This document shows positions 35,434 through 47,897 of a stretch of 64,000 bases of DNA, in pieces (the first letter of the stretch is position 1; every line of letters begins with the position of its first letter). Position numbers and translations under genes: made by a program. The DNA is taken from assembly GCF_000204055.1 (NCBI RefSeq), contig NW_006768805.1, positions 263,307 to 327,306 on the forward strand, read 5' to 3'. This DNA comes from Melampsora larici-populina 98AG31 (Eukaryota > Basidiomycota > Pucciniomycetes > Pucciniales > Melampsoraceae). A model generated the notes under the pieces. The model did no database searches, was not told the origin of the DNA, and saw nothing but the letters and a program-made list of their open reading frames with translations.

Positions 35434-36066
35434 GCATGGTTGGTTTTGAATTGGATTTGCTCATGGTTTTTTGTAATTTGTAGTTCGATTAGTATGATTA
35501 AGATTTTTAATAAGCTGAACTTCATTTTGATTAATTTGATTTTATAAATTAATTTGAAGTTGATTGGATATCTTTCTTGATATATTCCTGATTTCCCTGG
35601 AATCTGTTGGCTTGTGGTGTGACAAATGCTTCGATTCAAGTTGGGTAGCTCGAGCCTCATTATAAGTGTCAAGTGTCACCATCACACTTGTAAATCAGAT
35701 TCACTGAGCCCTAAGCTTAAACTTGCCAATACTTTTTCTTTTCATTTTCATTCCAATAAGATTCATCACTTTTTTGAAAACAAGGGGAAAACATTTTTAT
35801 CTCTAGAATTATACTGATCTCGAAAGGCATTTGATTAGTTTGAGGTCTTTGTGTTGCACAAAGAGCAGTCAAATCTGGGTGGCTCAAAAGTCCCAAGGGC
35901 TGCAAGCGCTTTATGGTGTCAATGGGCACAAGCTTTTCACACGACAGCCATGTATGAAGCTTGACCTGATTTGAAATCTCATGAATAATCTACATAGAAT
36001 AATCTGTGCACTTCTTCACTTCTGAATTTTGGCCACAACCACCTACCTAGCGCCATGAGTGTTGAT
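35434..36066. other. Intergenic, upstream of GT90
   Basis: Contains the GT90 promoter side and no supported gene. I see no clear core promoter motif. Confidence 0.4.
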
Positions 36067-37552
36067 AGGACCCTGGAGAGCCCCTATATACCCGGCTTAT
36101 TGGGTATGTAGGAATTGGCCTTTTTGGGCAAAAAGCGTCCTAATCTTCTGGGTAGGAATTTGAGAAAATTTCAAAAAAATCTAGTAAATGTGCCTTATTG
36201 AAGAGGTAGGAATATGTCAAAAAGTCAAGGGAAAAAAATTATGTTGCTTACACCTGAGGTAGGAATCCAGCCTCTGCAGGCCATAACCACCATCAGCATC
36301 CAACTGCACATTAGGGGGGTTCAGGTCAAAAAATTTTACTACTTTTATCGCAAAAAACTTTTCCCAATTGCATAAAATTTACACAAAATTTTATGCAATT
36401 GGGAAAAGTTATACGACATCCCAATTTTGTTTTACACAAATTTGTGTAAATTTATTGCTGAGAAGGAGATCCAAAACAAAAATTTTACCGTCCTTTTTTA
36501 CAAATTGGGAAACGTTTTTACAGCACGGTACCATAAGAAACTTTCCCCAATTTTTTAAGAAAAGGTCGCAAATATTTTGACTTGAGCCCCCTTATTACTA
36601 AGGGCCCAAGCAGTGATATGGTGGCACCCAGGTCCATTGTTGCTTATGAATACCAAGCCTGGTGATATCAAGTTCAAAGCTGAGATAGGACACCTTTTTC
36701 TACAGTACAACAAAGCCTCCATTGATAGATGTGATCAAAAAAGGCCCTTTAGATGACTCAAAACAGATTGAGATCAACTTGACCAACGATCTAGCAAATC
36801 ATCCAAATGCAATTGTACCAACATATTGTGGTTTTGAAGAAAACTGTCCAAATTGCCTCATATTTTCTCATCTTGATATAGCACTGCAGAAATTCACTAT
36901 GTGTTTCCCCCTACCACATCAATGGATAGTAGTGAACCCAAGGCTAACACCATATGGATTCCTCAAGCTTGTTGTGCTATGGTGAAAGCTATGAGCCAAG
37001 AACAGTAAATTCAGGCAGTTCTTGATCAACTTGCTGTTGAACATGCTCAAGCTCAAAAAAAATAAGCTACCCTCCAATTTTATTCTGTAAATTTTTTGTA
37101 CTGTTTGTGATCAAATCCTCTCCACCTTGTCTAGAGATTCAATTGGATGTTCTTGCTTCAACTTTTTCATCTTCATCTCTACCAAATTCAAGAAAGAAAA
37201 ATATTTTTTTCCTACTTGTGATCAAATTCTCTGATATCCACTATGTGTAGAGTTTTGATTTGATGTTCCCACTTTAGCTCTTCCAATTTTTTTCCACCAA
37301 ATTCTAGAAAAAGTTACAAGTTTTTCAACAAAAATTGTGATGTTTAATTCCTCTGAAACAGCCAAAAACACAATTTTGAGGGTCCTTATTCAAATGGAAG
37401 GAATTTTGATTTTTTTTCCCAAAAAACAATGGTCCTTTTTCTGCTGGTAGGAATCCCAGATTTTTTTTGAAAACCGGCGAAAATCATGTAGGTAGGAGGG
37501 CAAAATTTGGGGATTTTTGTCACTAGGGTATATTGGGGCTCTCCAGGGTCCT
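36067..37552. mobile_element. Non-autonomous hAT-like element, 1,486 bp, 8-bp target duplication
   Basis: Terminal inverted repeats AGGACCCTGGAGAGCCCC; the right end is their exact reverse complement. Both sides carry GTGTTGAT (36059-36066 and 37553-37560), an 8-bp duplication fitting the hAT preference nTnnnnAn. No transposase is inside. An 87-residue ORF at 36722-36985 is unrecognised and may be captured or random. A smaller MITE is nested at 36314-36591. Confidence 0.85.
36314..36591. mobile_element. 278-bp MITE nested in the hAT element, TTA duplication
   Basis: Ends GGGGGGTTCAGGTCAAAA and (reverse complement) GGGGGCTCAAGTCAAAA, flanked by TTA at 36311-36313 and 36592-36594. G-rich ends and a TTA duplication suggest a PIF/Harbinger-type element. 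Inside is a palindrome of about 50 bp centred near 36385, formed by CCCAATTGCATAAAATTT and its complement. Confidence 0.75.
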
Positions 37553-38087
37553 GTGTTGATACAAGAATAAAAGGTTAGATAACATATTCCCATGAAGTTG
37601 ATCAAGTTGATAATCTGAAAAGATTAATGTAAGTTTGGTAGTGCATATCATATGCTATACTAAAGACAAAAAAAGGTTGAAAAGAGAGGCAACCCAGTTG
37701 TTTGTGTTTGTTTGTTTTAAAAAAATCTCATGGTAAGTTTTATAACAACAGATAAGCTTTTCTTTTTTCTTCAAAAAAAAATCTATCGTCCAGGAAAATA
37801 GAAAAGGAATTTCCAAGAAGCAGAAGCAAAAAAAAAATTTCTTCAAAAACAGATTTATAAAGAATCAAAGAAGAAAAAAATCATCCAGAAATTAAAAATT
37901 TAAAGAAAAGATGAAGATTTTGGGTTTCACTTTTTGATTACTTGAATTATTTGTTTTAATACTTTTTTTTCATGATTATTAAGATTTTCTTCTTCTTATA
38001 TTAAAATCCCTAAGAATTCAAAAAAAATGGTAATTAGTTTAAAGTTTTTTCAATTTCCATAAAATTGAAAGAATGAATTTATGTGGA
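37553..38087. other. Intergenic, downstream of lipase-like gene
   Basis: AT-rich with poly-A/T tracts and no supported gene. Confidence 0.4.
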
Positions 38088-39954
38088 TTACTTTACCTTG
38101 TTAGCACTACCACATTGACCTAAAGGAGTGAAATAATATTTATGATCTACTTGACTACTACCGTCCCCTAAACAAGTTGGATCCTCCTAGACATTTCAAA
38201 AAAATAACAAAAATGTAAGAAGAGATGATGAATTTTAGATTTAAAAATTATAAAAGTTCACCAACATTATCACCAAAACAGTTTTGTAACCATTGAGTTC
38301 GATCACCAGTGATATGAGCTTTTGAACCTACATGAACTAAAGCACCAAGTGGTACGATCTATAAAAACACCCAAATCAAACCCTAAGTCATCAATTGTGA
38401 AAAAATCGGTGTGAATGGTTTTACTTACATGAACTGAGAAATCATTACGAGCTACTACACTTTGACCAGCCAAGACTTGAAACAGGTTATCGTATTTCAT
38501 CACAGCTGCCATGTTGAAAGTTCTAGGCATACCAAAGTTATGAGAGTAATGTCTAGCAAAAAAAACAAATTCGAATTCAACATCAGTTTCAATCAGATCA
38601 TTCTATCACATCCAAAGTTTTCGAAAAGTGATTTTTCTCTTTCTAATCAAAACTCTTACACATAATTACGAGCTCCTAAATCCATACCAGCAAGTGCAGC
38701 AATCGATCCACCAATCCCATGACCCGTAACAGAAAAAAGTAATCCCTATTGATCCAATCCCCAAGATTAACTCAAGTATCATTAAATTTCGTACGGTTTG
38801 ATTTGAAAGATGATCAAACTGACAGTTTGAGCAACAGCTTGTTTAGCTATTGAAAAATCATTGGTGGATGATCTGATGCTTAAATATAATTCTTTGATTC
38901 CTTTTGCAACTTGACAACCTGAACAACCTGATACGATATCTTCGACTAATGTTTTCAACAAAAAACGAATTAGGTTAATATGTTTGGGTTTCGAAAGATT
39001 GAGGGTAGTAAGATGAAAGGTAAGTTTAGGGAATCAAAACTAACGTGTTGTGGGAGTCCAATCACTTTTTTTGGTTTGTGGTTGATCAAATCCAACTATG
39101 ATCAATTAACATTTCTAGTTCGTTTATGGATCACCAATATCACTTACATTTGATCGTATCCCCTAAATTCAAATTAGAAAATGTTATAAAATTAGTAAAC
39201 TCAATCAGGATTCGTTTTTTGAAGATTCAAGACCACACCAAGAAAAGAAAAGAAAAGGTACTAACCCATTACCTTTAAAGACAATTACAATCTTCACCTA
39301 AACCAATCCAATCCAAAAGAAAAACCAAAAATTTAGAAAAGAAAATGCATCAAATTGATAGAGTAAGAGACTCGCCATTTCTGGAATATGTGCAATATAA
39401 CCTCCTTCAAAAGTTTGTAAGACTGTAAACCCTTTAAGAAAGGTTTGTGAACAAGTACTCATGAAATCACCATAAACTGACATGGCTAAATAAGCATGAA
39501 ACCTAAAAGTTAAAAAAACAAAATTTTGTGAACCATTAGTGCTTTTATTTCCTTAGCTGGGTGTAGGCAAAGGGAAAAATGAGAATAGATTGGTCATGGG
39601 GGTTTCTTACCGCATGTGGTCTTGTTGAGTTGGATCGATTTTATACCATTCTTGATCATTAAGATAAAACCTAAATGAAGTTTTTTCCATCCAAATCCAA
39701 TCAGCTTTAAATCCTTTTGTCTTAATAATTGCAAAAAAACAAATGTACCAATCTGGATGATCAGCATATGGAGTATGTCTATGAACTTGACTTTGACTTT
39801 CGATTTGATCTTCTTGTCTTTTTCTTAATTCATCACGATAATGATCACGAATAGAAATCAATCGTCGAATAGGTGTTGTGGTTTTAGTTTCTAATGCAAT
39901 CAAAACTTTTACGTAAGAAAAGATTAGTAAGATTGAAAGAGTGAAAAGTTTCAT
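38088..39954 (-). CDS. Secreted class 3 lipase-like protein lacking the catalytic serine
   Basis: From the ATG at 39954: signal peptide (MKLFTLSILLIFSYVKVLIA), then DHPDW and, after an intron, FYLNDQEWYKIDPTQQDHMR. Next are HAYLAMSVYGDFMSTC, a VKIVIVFKG strand and SDWTPTT. The nucleophile elbow in VTGHGIGGSIAALAGMDLGA reads GHGIG where Lipase_3 enzymes have GHSxG. Then come NFGMPRTFNMAA (matching the usual YGxPRVGN), VVARNDFSVHIVPLG with the likely catalytic Asp, and VDHKYYFTPLGQC with the likely His, ending at TAA 38088-38090. About ten short exons, roughly 340 residues. Frame and splice sites look maintained, so the gene seems to be under selection without a nucleophile; a non-catalytic role is inference. 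A frameshifted paralogue lies at 53411-55224. Confidence 0.8.
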
Positions 39955-41086
39955 TTTGATTTTTTTCTATTAAATTTTTGAAGAAAGCGAAAAAGGTAAA
40001 AGGTAGAAAAAGAATTGCGTTGTGCTAAGGGTTTTTTTAAATGGTTCAGCGTTTTTGATGTTCGTTTTGATGGTTCGGACTTTGGCAAGTGAAAATGAAA
40101 GTGTTGTTGAACCAAGTTGATGTAAAAAGTGATGATGAGAATAGTTAAAGATGTTCAAGAATTCATGACTTGTTTGATGAAAGAAGTTTTAAACGATCGT
40201 TGGAAGCAGAAGATTGCAAAAGACGAATGGTGGTTGTACATATAACTGAAACATCATGAATCGAATTGTATACAACATTTCAGAAGGTTTAGGAAGAAAG
40301 CAATTAAGAGAAACAAACGGGTTGATTTGAACAGAGAGAGAGAGAGGCTTTTTTCAATAAACAAAAAAAGCCTCCCTCTTTTACCCCTTGAATCTCAGAT
40401 TGAACATAAGAAAGTGGACTTGTTGATCCTGATTCCTGAGTGGATGGATTTTTTCTTACAATTTCCTATTCATAAATGCGGTGGTTAGTTAGGTCACAAA
40501 GAAATGCATAAATGATCTTTGTCCAATTCGACTGCACAAGGCGCGTTCTTCGAAGGATTGGATAATTGATCAAACTGTTTCAAAACTTCAAAGCTTGAAA
40601 CTCGTTGAGATACCCTTTTAGAAAATACAAGTTTGATGGAATGAAGTCTACCCCAGCTACGGCTTCGTTGCAAAAGGTACGAGGATACGAGGAATCAGGA
40701 TACAAGCGACTTTGTAGCCTTTTGACGGTGAGTGATGCTCTAGTTTGATCGTTCCGGGGCTTGTCTTATGAGCCACGCGCACTTCAAGCAGCCAAGACCC
40801 AAGAAGAGACCTTTAACCAAGAGGTTCGTTTTTTTCCGACTTGCGGAATGTGATTGTTTGATAAAGTCAGCTCAGCTCAGCATGGAGTAAGTCACACCTT
40901 GAATGCCAGCCTTGATTTTTAATCATCATGAGGAATTTATACGGAAGGATCTATGGACTGTGGAGAACCACATGAGGCCACTCTTGACGTGGACAACTCA
41001 CATGGGCCATCCAGTCGCGCCCGGGATCCATGCCCGCTGAGGTCTATGTACCGTCAATCTTTCCAGTGCATATTTGATTCAAATTA
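39955..41086. other. Intergenic, upstream of lipase-like gene
   Basis: Promoter side of the lipase-like gene, ending at the TA target site of the next transposon. No gene seen. A short GA run (gagagagagag) lies near 40337. Confidence 0.4.
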
Positions 41087-41349
41087 CAGCCGTTTCATGA
41101 AAGGTTGCAATTTTTTTTTGAGAAAAGTGATCCCCGCAGCAGAAAAATTTGATAAAAGTGGCACAACCCAGCTTAAAGACTTTACATGCACTTAAGCTTA
41201 AGTAAGCATATTTTGCGCGTTCGCCGCGCCCGTTACAATCTTAACGGGCACTAGTGGATTTGCAGCTATTTGCAGGCCTTCTTCCGGTCGTTCGACTGTC
41301 ACACCACACCCACTATCTGCCATAAGGCAAGCTCTCGTCAAGCTCATGC

Positions 41350-43224
41350 ATGGAAGAGAACCCCAAATCAACCCTTGGGGATGGAATGTCTGATTCCATC
41401 CCCCTTTTCACTCTTGCTCGAAGTGTCTGGGAGGACGTACCTGCCTCAAGCTCTGGTGATCAATATCCCTCTTCAAGAGACATCGAATCACCTTTCCCAT
41501 CCGCCTCTGGACGTGATTTCTCTCTCCGCACCTTCCAAGTGATCACTGTTTGTTGACTCTTTTCTCAATTGACCTCTCAAAAACATTTCAATCATCATCC
41601 TTCGTGTCTGACTCAACTCCTCTATTTGTAGCTATTTGGAATACTTTCCATCAACGTGATCATTATGTCTTTGAATCAAGAACAAGGTTGGATGAATTCA
41701 CGTGAGCATATTTCTATCTTTCAGCCACTATCTCCCTTGCCTTCCACTAACATACCTCTTCACTAGTCTTTGAGGACCCTCCACTTATTCACGATGGACC
41801 AGATGCCCCAGCTCGCCAAGCTGGAGGGAATTTGCTTCCCAAACCCGGTTCTCCAGCACGAGTGCAATTTGATAAAACCCATGAGGTCAAAATCAATGTT
41901 GAGTTCAAGATTGCTTTTGAGGACGAGCCGGACGAGCCACAAGTCCGCATTGGAGGATCCACAAAGTCTAAACCAAAGAAGACCTTTACAGTCATCAATT
42001 CTAACAACCTTCCGACCGGAAAAGGCAAATTTGTACGTGCCTGTCTTATAGGTAAGAGTCTGAATGAATTCAAGGTTTTGTGTGGCAACGTGATTGGGGA
42101 AATGCGAGAGGGGATGAACGAGGTCATTCTGACTGGGGAGATGGCCAAGGAGTTGATATGGAAAGTCAAGGTTGGAAAGACCCCATTCACCCTCAGTTCG
42201 TACACAGAGTGGCAGGAACTTGTGGACACAATCGATAGGTCCAAAACCAAAATTGGAGACCTTACCATCAGTACCCCTAGTGATGCTCAAAAGAAGCGTG
42301 AATTGGCCGCGGTTAGTTTTGTTTTTCTATGTTGATTAAGAAGCGCTCCCAAGTTGATTGTTTCAATTTCATCAGGTTTCAGCCACTGATTGACTTTTAA
42401 ACAAGAAGACTTTAACGCCTTTGGAGATCAAGGTGTGCCTAGCTTCAAAATCTTCTCTTGGCAGAGCTGATCGAAAGACCTTGTTTGTATTTCCAGGAAC
42501 ATCAAGATGAACGGAACTCTTGGGAGCTCGTGGACAAGCTCATCCACCGTCATAGCCAGATTGGTCCGGGTGGCGATGGTGGCGAAATTTTGAGAGCCCC
42601 CTGGGACCCAACCTTCCGTTATAATTTTTCACTGCAAGGCGCACATATCTGGGCAAAAGCAATTGTCAGTATTCCTAAATTTCTCTATATGTTCAATTTT
42701 AGCTCATTTATCTGTGTCGGCTAGATCGATGGAACTGCGACTTTGGATATGCCTCCTAATTCTCAAGCTTACCGCGAGATAATGAAGAAATCCAAATGTC
42801 GTGGTGACAAATCGACTTCCAAAGATGCGGACACTTCCAATCTGAAACGCAGGATTAGTGGTCCTTCTTTGGCCAACAAAAAATCAAAGGCAATCCATTC
42901 TGGCAGACCGAGTCTTCCAGACAATTCAGGTGTTGCACAATCCACTTCCACCTCCAACCAAGGTGAGTTTGGTATCCACGGCAATCGAATCACCTCAACT
43001 TACCGTGAATAACATATTGTTTGTCTTCATTTCCATTTCTAGCGGGTGCAGGACAACACGCTCACATCGATCCATCCCTTCAAGATCCGAAGATCATTGA
43101 TATGACCCGCTCAGGTTCTGAAGGAGATTTCAAAGAGGATTTTGAAGAAGAGTTGGAAGATGGTTTGGAAGATGATTTTGTAGACAGAACGTTGACCTCA
43201 GACAACATCGAAATCATGTCTTGA
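41350..43224 (+). pseudogene. Passenger gene of the 4.56-kb transposon, unknown function
   Basis: Exon 1 starts MEENPKSTLGDGMSDSIP at 41350. After one or two introns the main exon begins near 41766 (VFEDPPLIHDGPDAPARQ) and includes FDKTHEVKINVEFKIAF and GKFVRACLIGKSLNEFKV. Further exons carry WELVDKLIHRHSQIGPGG, APWDPTFRYNFSLQGAHIWA and a basic, nuclear-type stretch (LKRRISGPSLANKKSKA). The C-terminus is strongly acidic (EDFEEELEDGLEDDF), ending at 43224. One in-frame TGA (42391-42393) interrupts an otherwise open exon and would suit CGA. No domain recognised. The basic and acidic segments suggest a nuclear, chromatin- or DNA-associated protein. Its place inside the terminal repeats suggests a role in, or passive carriage by, the element. 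Confidence 0.5.
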
Positions 43225-44220
43225 GATGACAAACCCTCAGAGTGCTGCTTTATTTACAAAAATACAATTGTCATTGTCGGTTTCACACCTCATTCTGATC
43301 CCATTTGTCATGGTTTCCATGTCTTCGCTCCCACTGAAGCGACCTCTATTATGGTTATCGATCTTGTTACTTTTTCAAAAGAAATTCTATTGTTTCCTAT
43401 CTTTTACAACCTGGTGTCTTTAATTGTCTGAATACTTTTGGTGTGGTTTGTGCTTATTCAATGATTGACTAATACGATGTTTCCCAAATTTAATTGGTGT
43501 CTTAAAGCGAAGATCCTACCTTGATTCCATTTGTTGATTAGATCAGGATTGAGTACTGATGATCGATACGGACTGAGACAATGTCTGTGACTTGTCCGAT
43601 ATGATGACACTGAGGACATCATCTCTGATGCATCTCTGATGTTGTTTCTTTTCTACCATTTTCTTCATCCCGTCAAAAAATCAGATGTATCTGTCAAACA
43701 CACTCTGAACGATGAAGATATAATGGTCTTTTATTGGGTTAGTTTGACCCAATATCCTTAAGCCCCAACTACCTTGAAACACACGCATGCCTCATCTCAT
43801 ATTGTTGTGAACGCTTTTTGTCTCCATAACAATGCTTTTGAGACAAAGAACTTGATCAAAGGTCACAAACTTTGTATCAAAGTTCATTACTCATCTTCCA
43901 ACAAATTTGATTACACATTTGTTAGCAATGGAAAGTTGCTTGTTCAAGCTTTCCTTTTCTCACTCGTTCATTTTGCTCATTGTCATAAAACAAAGGAATC
44001 AATCATATGTTAAATTCAAAGTCAGACTCACTCCACTCTCTTGCACTACACATGTTAATCATAGTAGAAGTGTGAATACCACATTGTTGGCATTCATAGC
44101 CGAAAGAAAAAAGAGATTGAATTCAAGTCCAGTGACCACAATTTAGGAAAGTTTACAAGCCATCTATAAGTCACAGCAAGAATGGATGGGTGTCCTTCAA
44201 CTTTAACAGTCAATTTCATA

Positions 44221-45326
44221 CTAAAAATAACCAGAGCCTCTAAATAGAGAAGTAGTCAGCTCCTCGGTGAATATGTCCATACAAGCAACCCAAATCGCTT
44301 CTTTCTCCTGATCTTTAGTGAGATCCCAATGTAGAATTCCTGATCGGCGAAGATCGGCCTTCAATGGCGAGAACCCCTTTTCAATTGGATTGAAGTCGGG
44401 GCTGTACGCTGGGAGGTAGATAAGTCGAATCCCGCGAGCGGCACAGAGGTCAGGAATTCGACCACCGTGATGGATTCTGGCATTATCCATCACGAGAACC
44501 AAGTTCCTAGCTGGCCATGGTTGCATGAATGGCAACTACAGTCGTAGGAAGTCACTCAGCTGACCAATCAACATGAACCAAAAAGATGAAAGCTTACCAG
44601 ATGAAATTCTAGATAATCCTCAAATCTCACTCGGTTGTAACCCCCCTCAATCACTTGAAGACCAACAATTCCACTCATGGAGATCGCTGGTAGGATCGTC
44701 CATCAATTCGCAGTAGTTGCACGTTGCAGGCGACGGGTTCGCTGTCCGCGGCGAGACCTGGCGTAATCTCGATACAAGCGCCGCTTGGTTAGGCTGCTCT
44801 CATCTGGAATCAATTGTCAGCAAATGATATCATTAAAAGAAAGAAAAATGTGGGACAACCTACCAGCAAAAACCAGACATCGCACATCAATGCCAAAAAT
44901 TCTTGCGACATATTGGCCTCGAGCGATTGGACTTTGGTTTGGATAGACCGTTCGCGCTTTTTTTTGAGTAAGGTTTAGTCAAGACTTGATTTCATTGAAT
45001 AGAGTTCCAGTTGATATGTTGATATTGAATGTTTCAAGAAGTTTTGATTTCAGCTTGTCCAAATAAAGGGTGGGATCGCCGTCGAGGGAATCCATGAGGA
45101 AACGCCGCTGTTCATCGTCCAGCCGAGTCGGAGCTCCTTGATCCATCCAAAGATTAGGATCGGTAACCACCGAGCGTGTAGTGCGGTAGAGGTTATACCA
45201 ACGTCGAACCGAAGCGATTGAAACCTGGAGTCCTAATGTACGGACAATATCCGGGTAGCTCATCCCTCGCAAGACCAATCGCACAATTGCAACCTTGAGG
45301 TCTGGGCTGTAAGTATTGAAAGGCAT
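44221..45326 (-). pseudogene. Tc1/mariner-IS630 family transposase (DD34E), two in-frame TGA
   Basis: The N-terminal helix-turn-helix region reads YSPDLKVAIVRLVLRGMSYP and VSIASVRRWYNLYRTTRS. The catalytic domain has VFADESS (first Asp, across an intron), LVLVMDNARIHHGG (second Asp) and YSPDFNPIEKGFSPLK (Glu). There are 34 residues between the second Asp and the Glu, the DD34E spacing of Tc1-type enzymes. A second intron joins EFHL to LPFMQPWP. In-frame TGA codons at 44979-44981 (after NEIKS) and 44703-44705 (before WTILPAIS) both suit CGA. It would cut and paste the element at TA sites. Inactive as read, though otherwise complete. Confidence 0.85.
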
Positions 45327-45648
45327 TTTTGACGGAACTCGGCATGTGATGGGAGACGGTGAGAAGGGCAGAGAGGGATGAAAAACAAGGTTAGAGATAA
45401 GTGCTAGTCACGTACCAGATCAGAAAAGGGGCCCTTCGCCAAGCACGCACCCCATCGACTGAGTGAGAATCGAATATGATCTGCATTGAGATAGGGGTGA
45501 CAGATGACCGGAGGGGATATTGGGAATCCTCTCGCGAGGATTCTTCTAGTGATCAAAACTGTACAAAGCAGGGCAATAAAACAAAACTCGGTTTTGTCAC
45601 CGCGACGACTTTTTGAAAAAAAAATCAATCATTCATGAAACGGCTGTA

Positions 45649-46331
45649 TTTCTTTCATCCTGCATCTTCCTACATGTTAAATCTCATCTAATTTTTCAGA
45701 ATTTTTCACATTCATCTGTACAAAACGTTCCACTTGGGTCGACTCATAGGGGATTGGGTGATTTCTCGGTCAACCGGTCACCCTCGCTGCAGTTTTGAAT
45801 ACGCAGAAGGCTGTTGAAGCCGCCAAAATGAAAGGATAGGTTTCGCGTACTTGTCCTTTCACCAGTTTACACGAGGCCTTCTCTTGATCAGTCATGTTTA
45901 GGTCTGATTCCTTCATGATGATGTACTCCAGTATACTCGGGCTCAATTGACAGGAATTGCCTCCCACCTCCAAATTCAGACACACACACAGTCCATGATT
46001 GGGTCTTTATTTGTAAGTCTATTCAACCTATGGATCTTTGAATGGAACTGATGTTTTACTGTTACATGATTTGGTACTTCAAAATACTACACCAGCTTTA
46101 GGAACCACCATTATTTGATGTAAGTATTTGTCTTCAATTTTATCAGTGTCTTGAGCTACAATTTTTGCAGGATTTCTCATCATGCCAATTCAAAGGCTTA
46201 TTTTCAGAGGCCTTTATCACATAGTTGCTGGTATTGTTGAGGCTCTGAACATGGCCTGGTTTGTTCTGTCCTTAGCATCTCAGGCACATTGATAGGAGAC
46301 CCGTAGCCCATGATGGGTCCAGGGCCATGTA
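45649..46331. other. No recognisable gene between two Tc1-type elements
   Basis: AT-rich; small ORFs only. Confidence 0.4.
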
Positions 46332-46526
46332 CAGTTCCCTACCAAAATTATACGTAATTTGAAATTTGAGACCCCTCCACGTCACTACCACCATACACAA
46401 AAATCAGCAAAAGTTCAAACCACCCAAGCCGACTGGCTAAATCAAGCAAGGACAGGTTGTATGTGAGCAGGTATATAGCTTTTATTGAATGAAATGCATG
46501 GACTTACTTGGTGTGAAAGAAAGGTT

Positions 46527-47897
46527 TCACCAACGGGTTGGTCCACCTTTATTTTTTATGACTTTGTTAAGTTGCTCAGGCATAGATGCCACCAACAATT
46601 GTAGCTTATTGTTCGGAATAGCCCACCACTCACTGATGATGGCTGAGATCATCTCTTGACGTGATTGAGGCTTGTCCTTCTTAGAAATTTTGTCTTTGAG
46701 GAGCTTCCAGAGATTCTCAATTGGGTTGAGATTGGGACTATTGGCGGGCCAGTCAAGTTTGATTCACAGTGTCATTTTACTAGTCACTGGCAGGCCAGTG
46801 AGTTCCATTCACCTCAATCCAATCTCAATTCAATGTCAGTTCAATATCAGTTTGCCCTCCAATGATGTTTGAGTGGGGGATATGCATGGGCTGCATAATC
46901 ACACAAACCTTCCAGACATTCTGACACCTTCATGTGTGGACATGCAACCAAACTTTATTCCAGTTCATTCTGGAAGGTTGTTTGTCTGTTACTCTAGGCC
47001 AAACATTGAGATTGGATTGATATTGAACTGACATGGATTTGAGATTGGATTGAGATTGGATTGAGCTGAACGTACTCACTGGCCTGCCAGTGAGTAGTAA
47101 AATGACACTGTGATTAGGGAATGTTGTTCCCGCCAGGTGCTTGCTTTCTTGCTTTGGTGGACTGGAGCTCCATCCTCCATGAGTATCAGATTGGGTGGAA
47201 AATGAGGACTGCGAAGTAATTCAGCAAGACACTTCTCATAGACTAACTCCACGTAGTCGGATGAAAGAGTACGGCCTGGAGGCATTACAACAATTGGGAG
47301 TCGAAAATTTGCTGTGAATGCACTCCGTATCATCACTGATGTTCAACCACTTCGAAAAGTAGGAACTAGACAGTCAACAAGGTACTTTTCATAAGGCATT
47401 CTCCAGACTAAAACCTGTCTGGAGTTTTTGCCAATTTCAAAGTAGCACTCATCTGTCCAGATTACCCTGTTCCAGTCTTCAACAGTAAAGTGTTGGTACT
47501 TTTTAGCAAACTCTAGCCGTCTTTTTTTGTGTGTGTCATTGAGGGCTGGCTTCTTGGCCGCTACACATGAACGTATCCCAAGTTTGTGGATTTCTCGCCA
47601 GACAGTTGTTGAGCTGACTTTTGTGGGAAGGAGCTTGGTGATTTCAGATAATGTTGCCCTTCTGTTTTTCTTGAGGATTTGCTTCAAGGTTTGTTCATCA
47701 TGTTTTGTGATTTTTTTTGGTCGTCCAGCATGATTTTGGGTAGTTATTGTACTGGTTTTCTTGAACTTTGAAATCACAGTATATACCGTTGTTGGTGGGT
47801 AGCCTAATTCAATTGCAATCTGCATGCCCCGCAGGCCTCCTTCATGCATCCCAACAATCCTAGCCTTCTCCTCTGGTGTCAAAGATTGAGTTTTCAT
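46527..47897 (-). pseudogene. Tc1-type transposase (DD34E), broken by one TGA and a MITE
   Basis: Starts MKTQSLTPEEKARIVGMHEG with paired helix-turn-helix motifs (GMQIAIELGYPPTTVYTVIS; AGRPKKITKHDE, an AT-hook-like GRPKK). The catalytic domain has VIWTDECYF, LMEDGAPVH and ANSPNLNPIENLWK with 34 residues between the second Asp and the Glu, ending GGPTRW at 46527-46529. A TGA at 47343-47345 lies in the motif usually read FRSGRTSVM, so the Arg codon CGA has become TGA. The 348-bp element at 46765-47112 splits the last third; removing it with one ATT restores the frame exactly (HSLIKLDWPAN). Confidence 0.9.
46765..47112. mobile_element. 348-bp foldback element in the Tc1 transposase, ATT duplication
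   Basis: Ends CACAGTGTCATTTTACTA and its exact reverse complement, then an internal CACTGGCAGGCCAGTG palindrome in both arms. ATT flanks both sides (46762-46764 and 47113-47115). The restored host reading frame confirms the boundaries. Confidence 0.9.

Larger units (their letters stand above)
41087..45646. mobile_element. 4.56-kb Tc1/IS630-type transposon carrying a second gene
   Basis: Both ends read CAGCCGTTTCATGAA as inverted repeats. Similarity extends about 40 bases (a T-run, then GA/CA-AAA), and the ends are flanked by TA (41085-41086 and 45647-45648). The transposase (44221-45326, minus) starts about 320 bp inside the right end. The left 3 kb holds a spliced gene of unknown function on the plus strand (41350-43224). 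I found no closer repeat pair around the transposase alone, so the passenger gene appears to be part of the unit. The two genes converge, about 1 kb apart. Confidence 0.7.
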
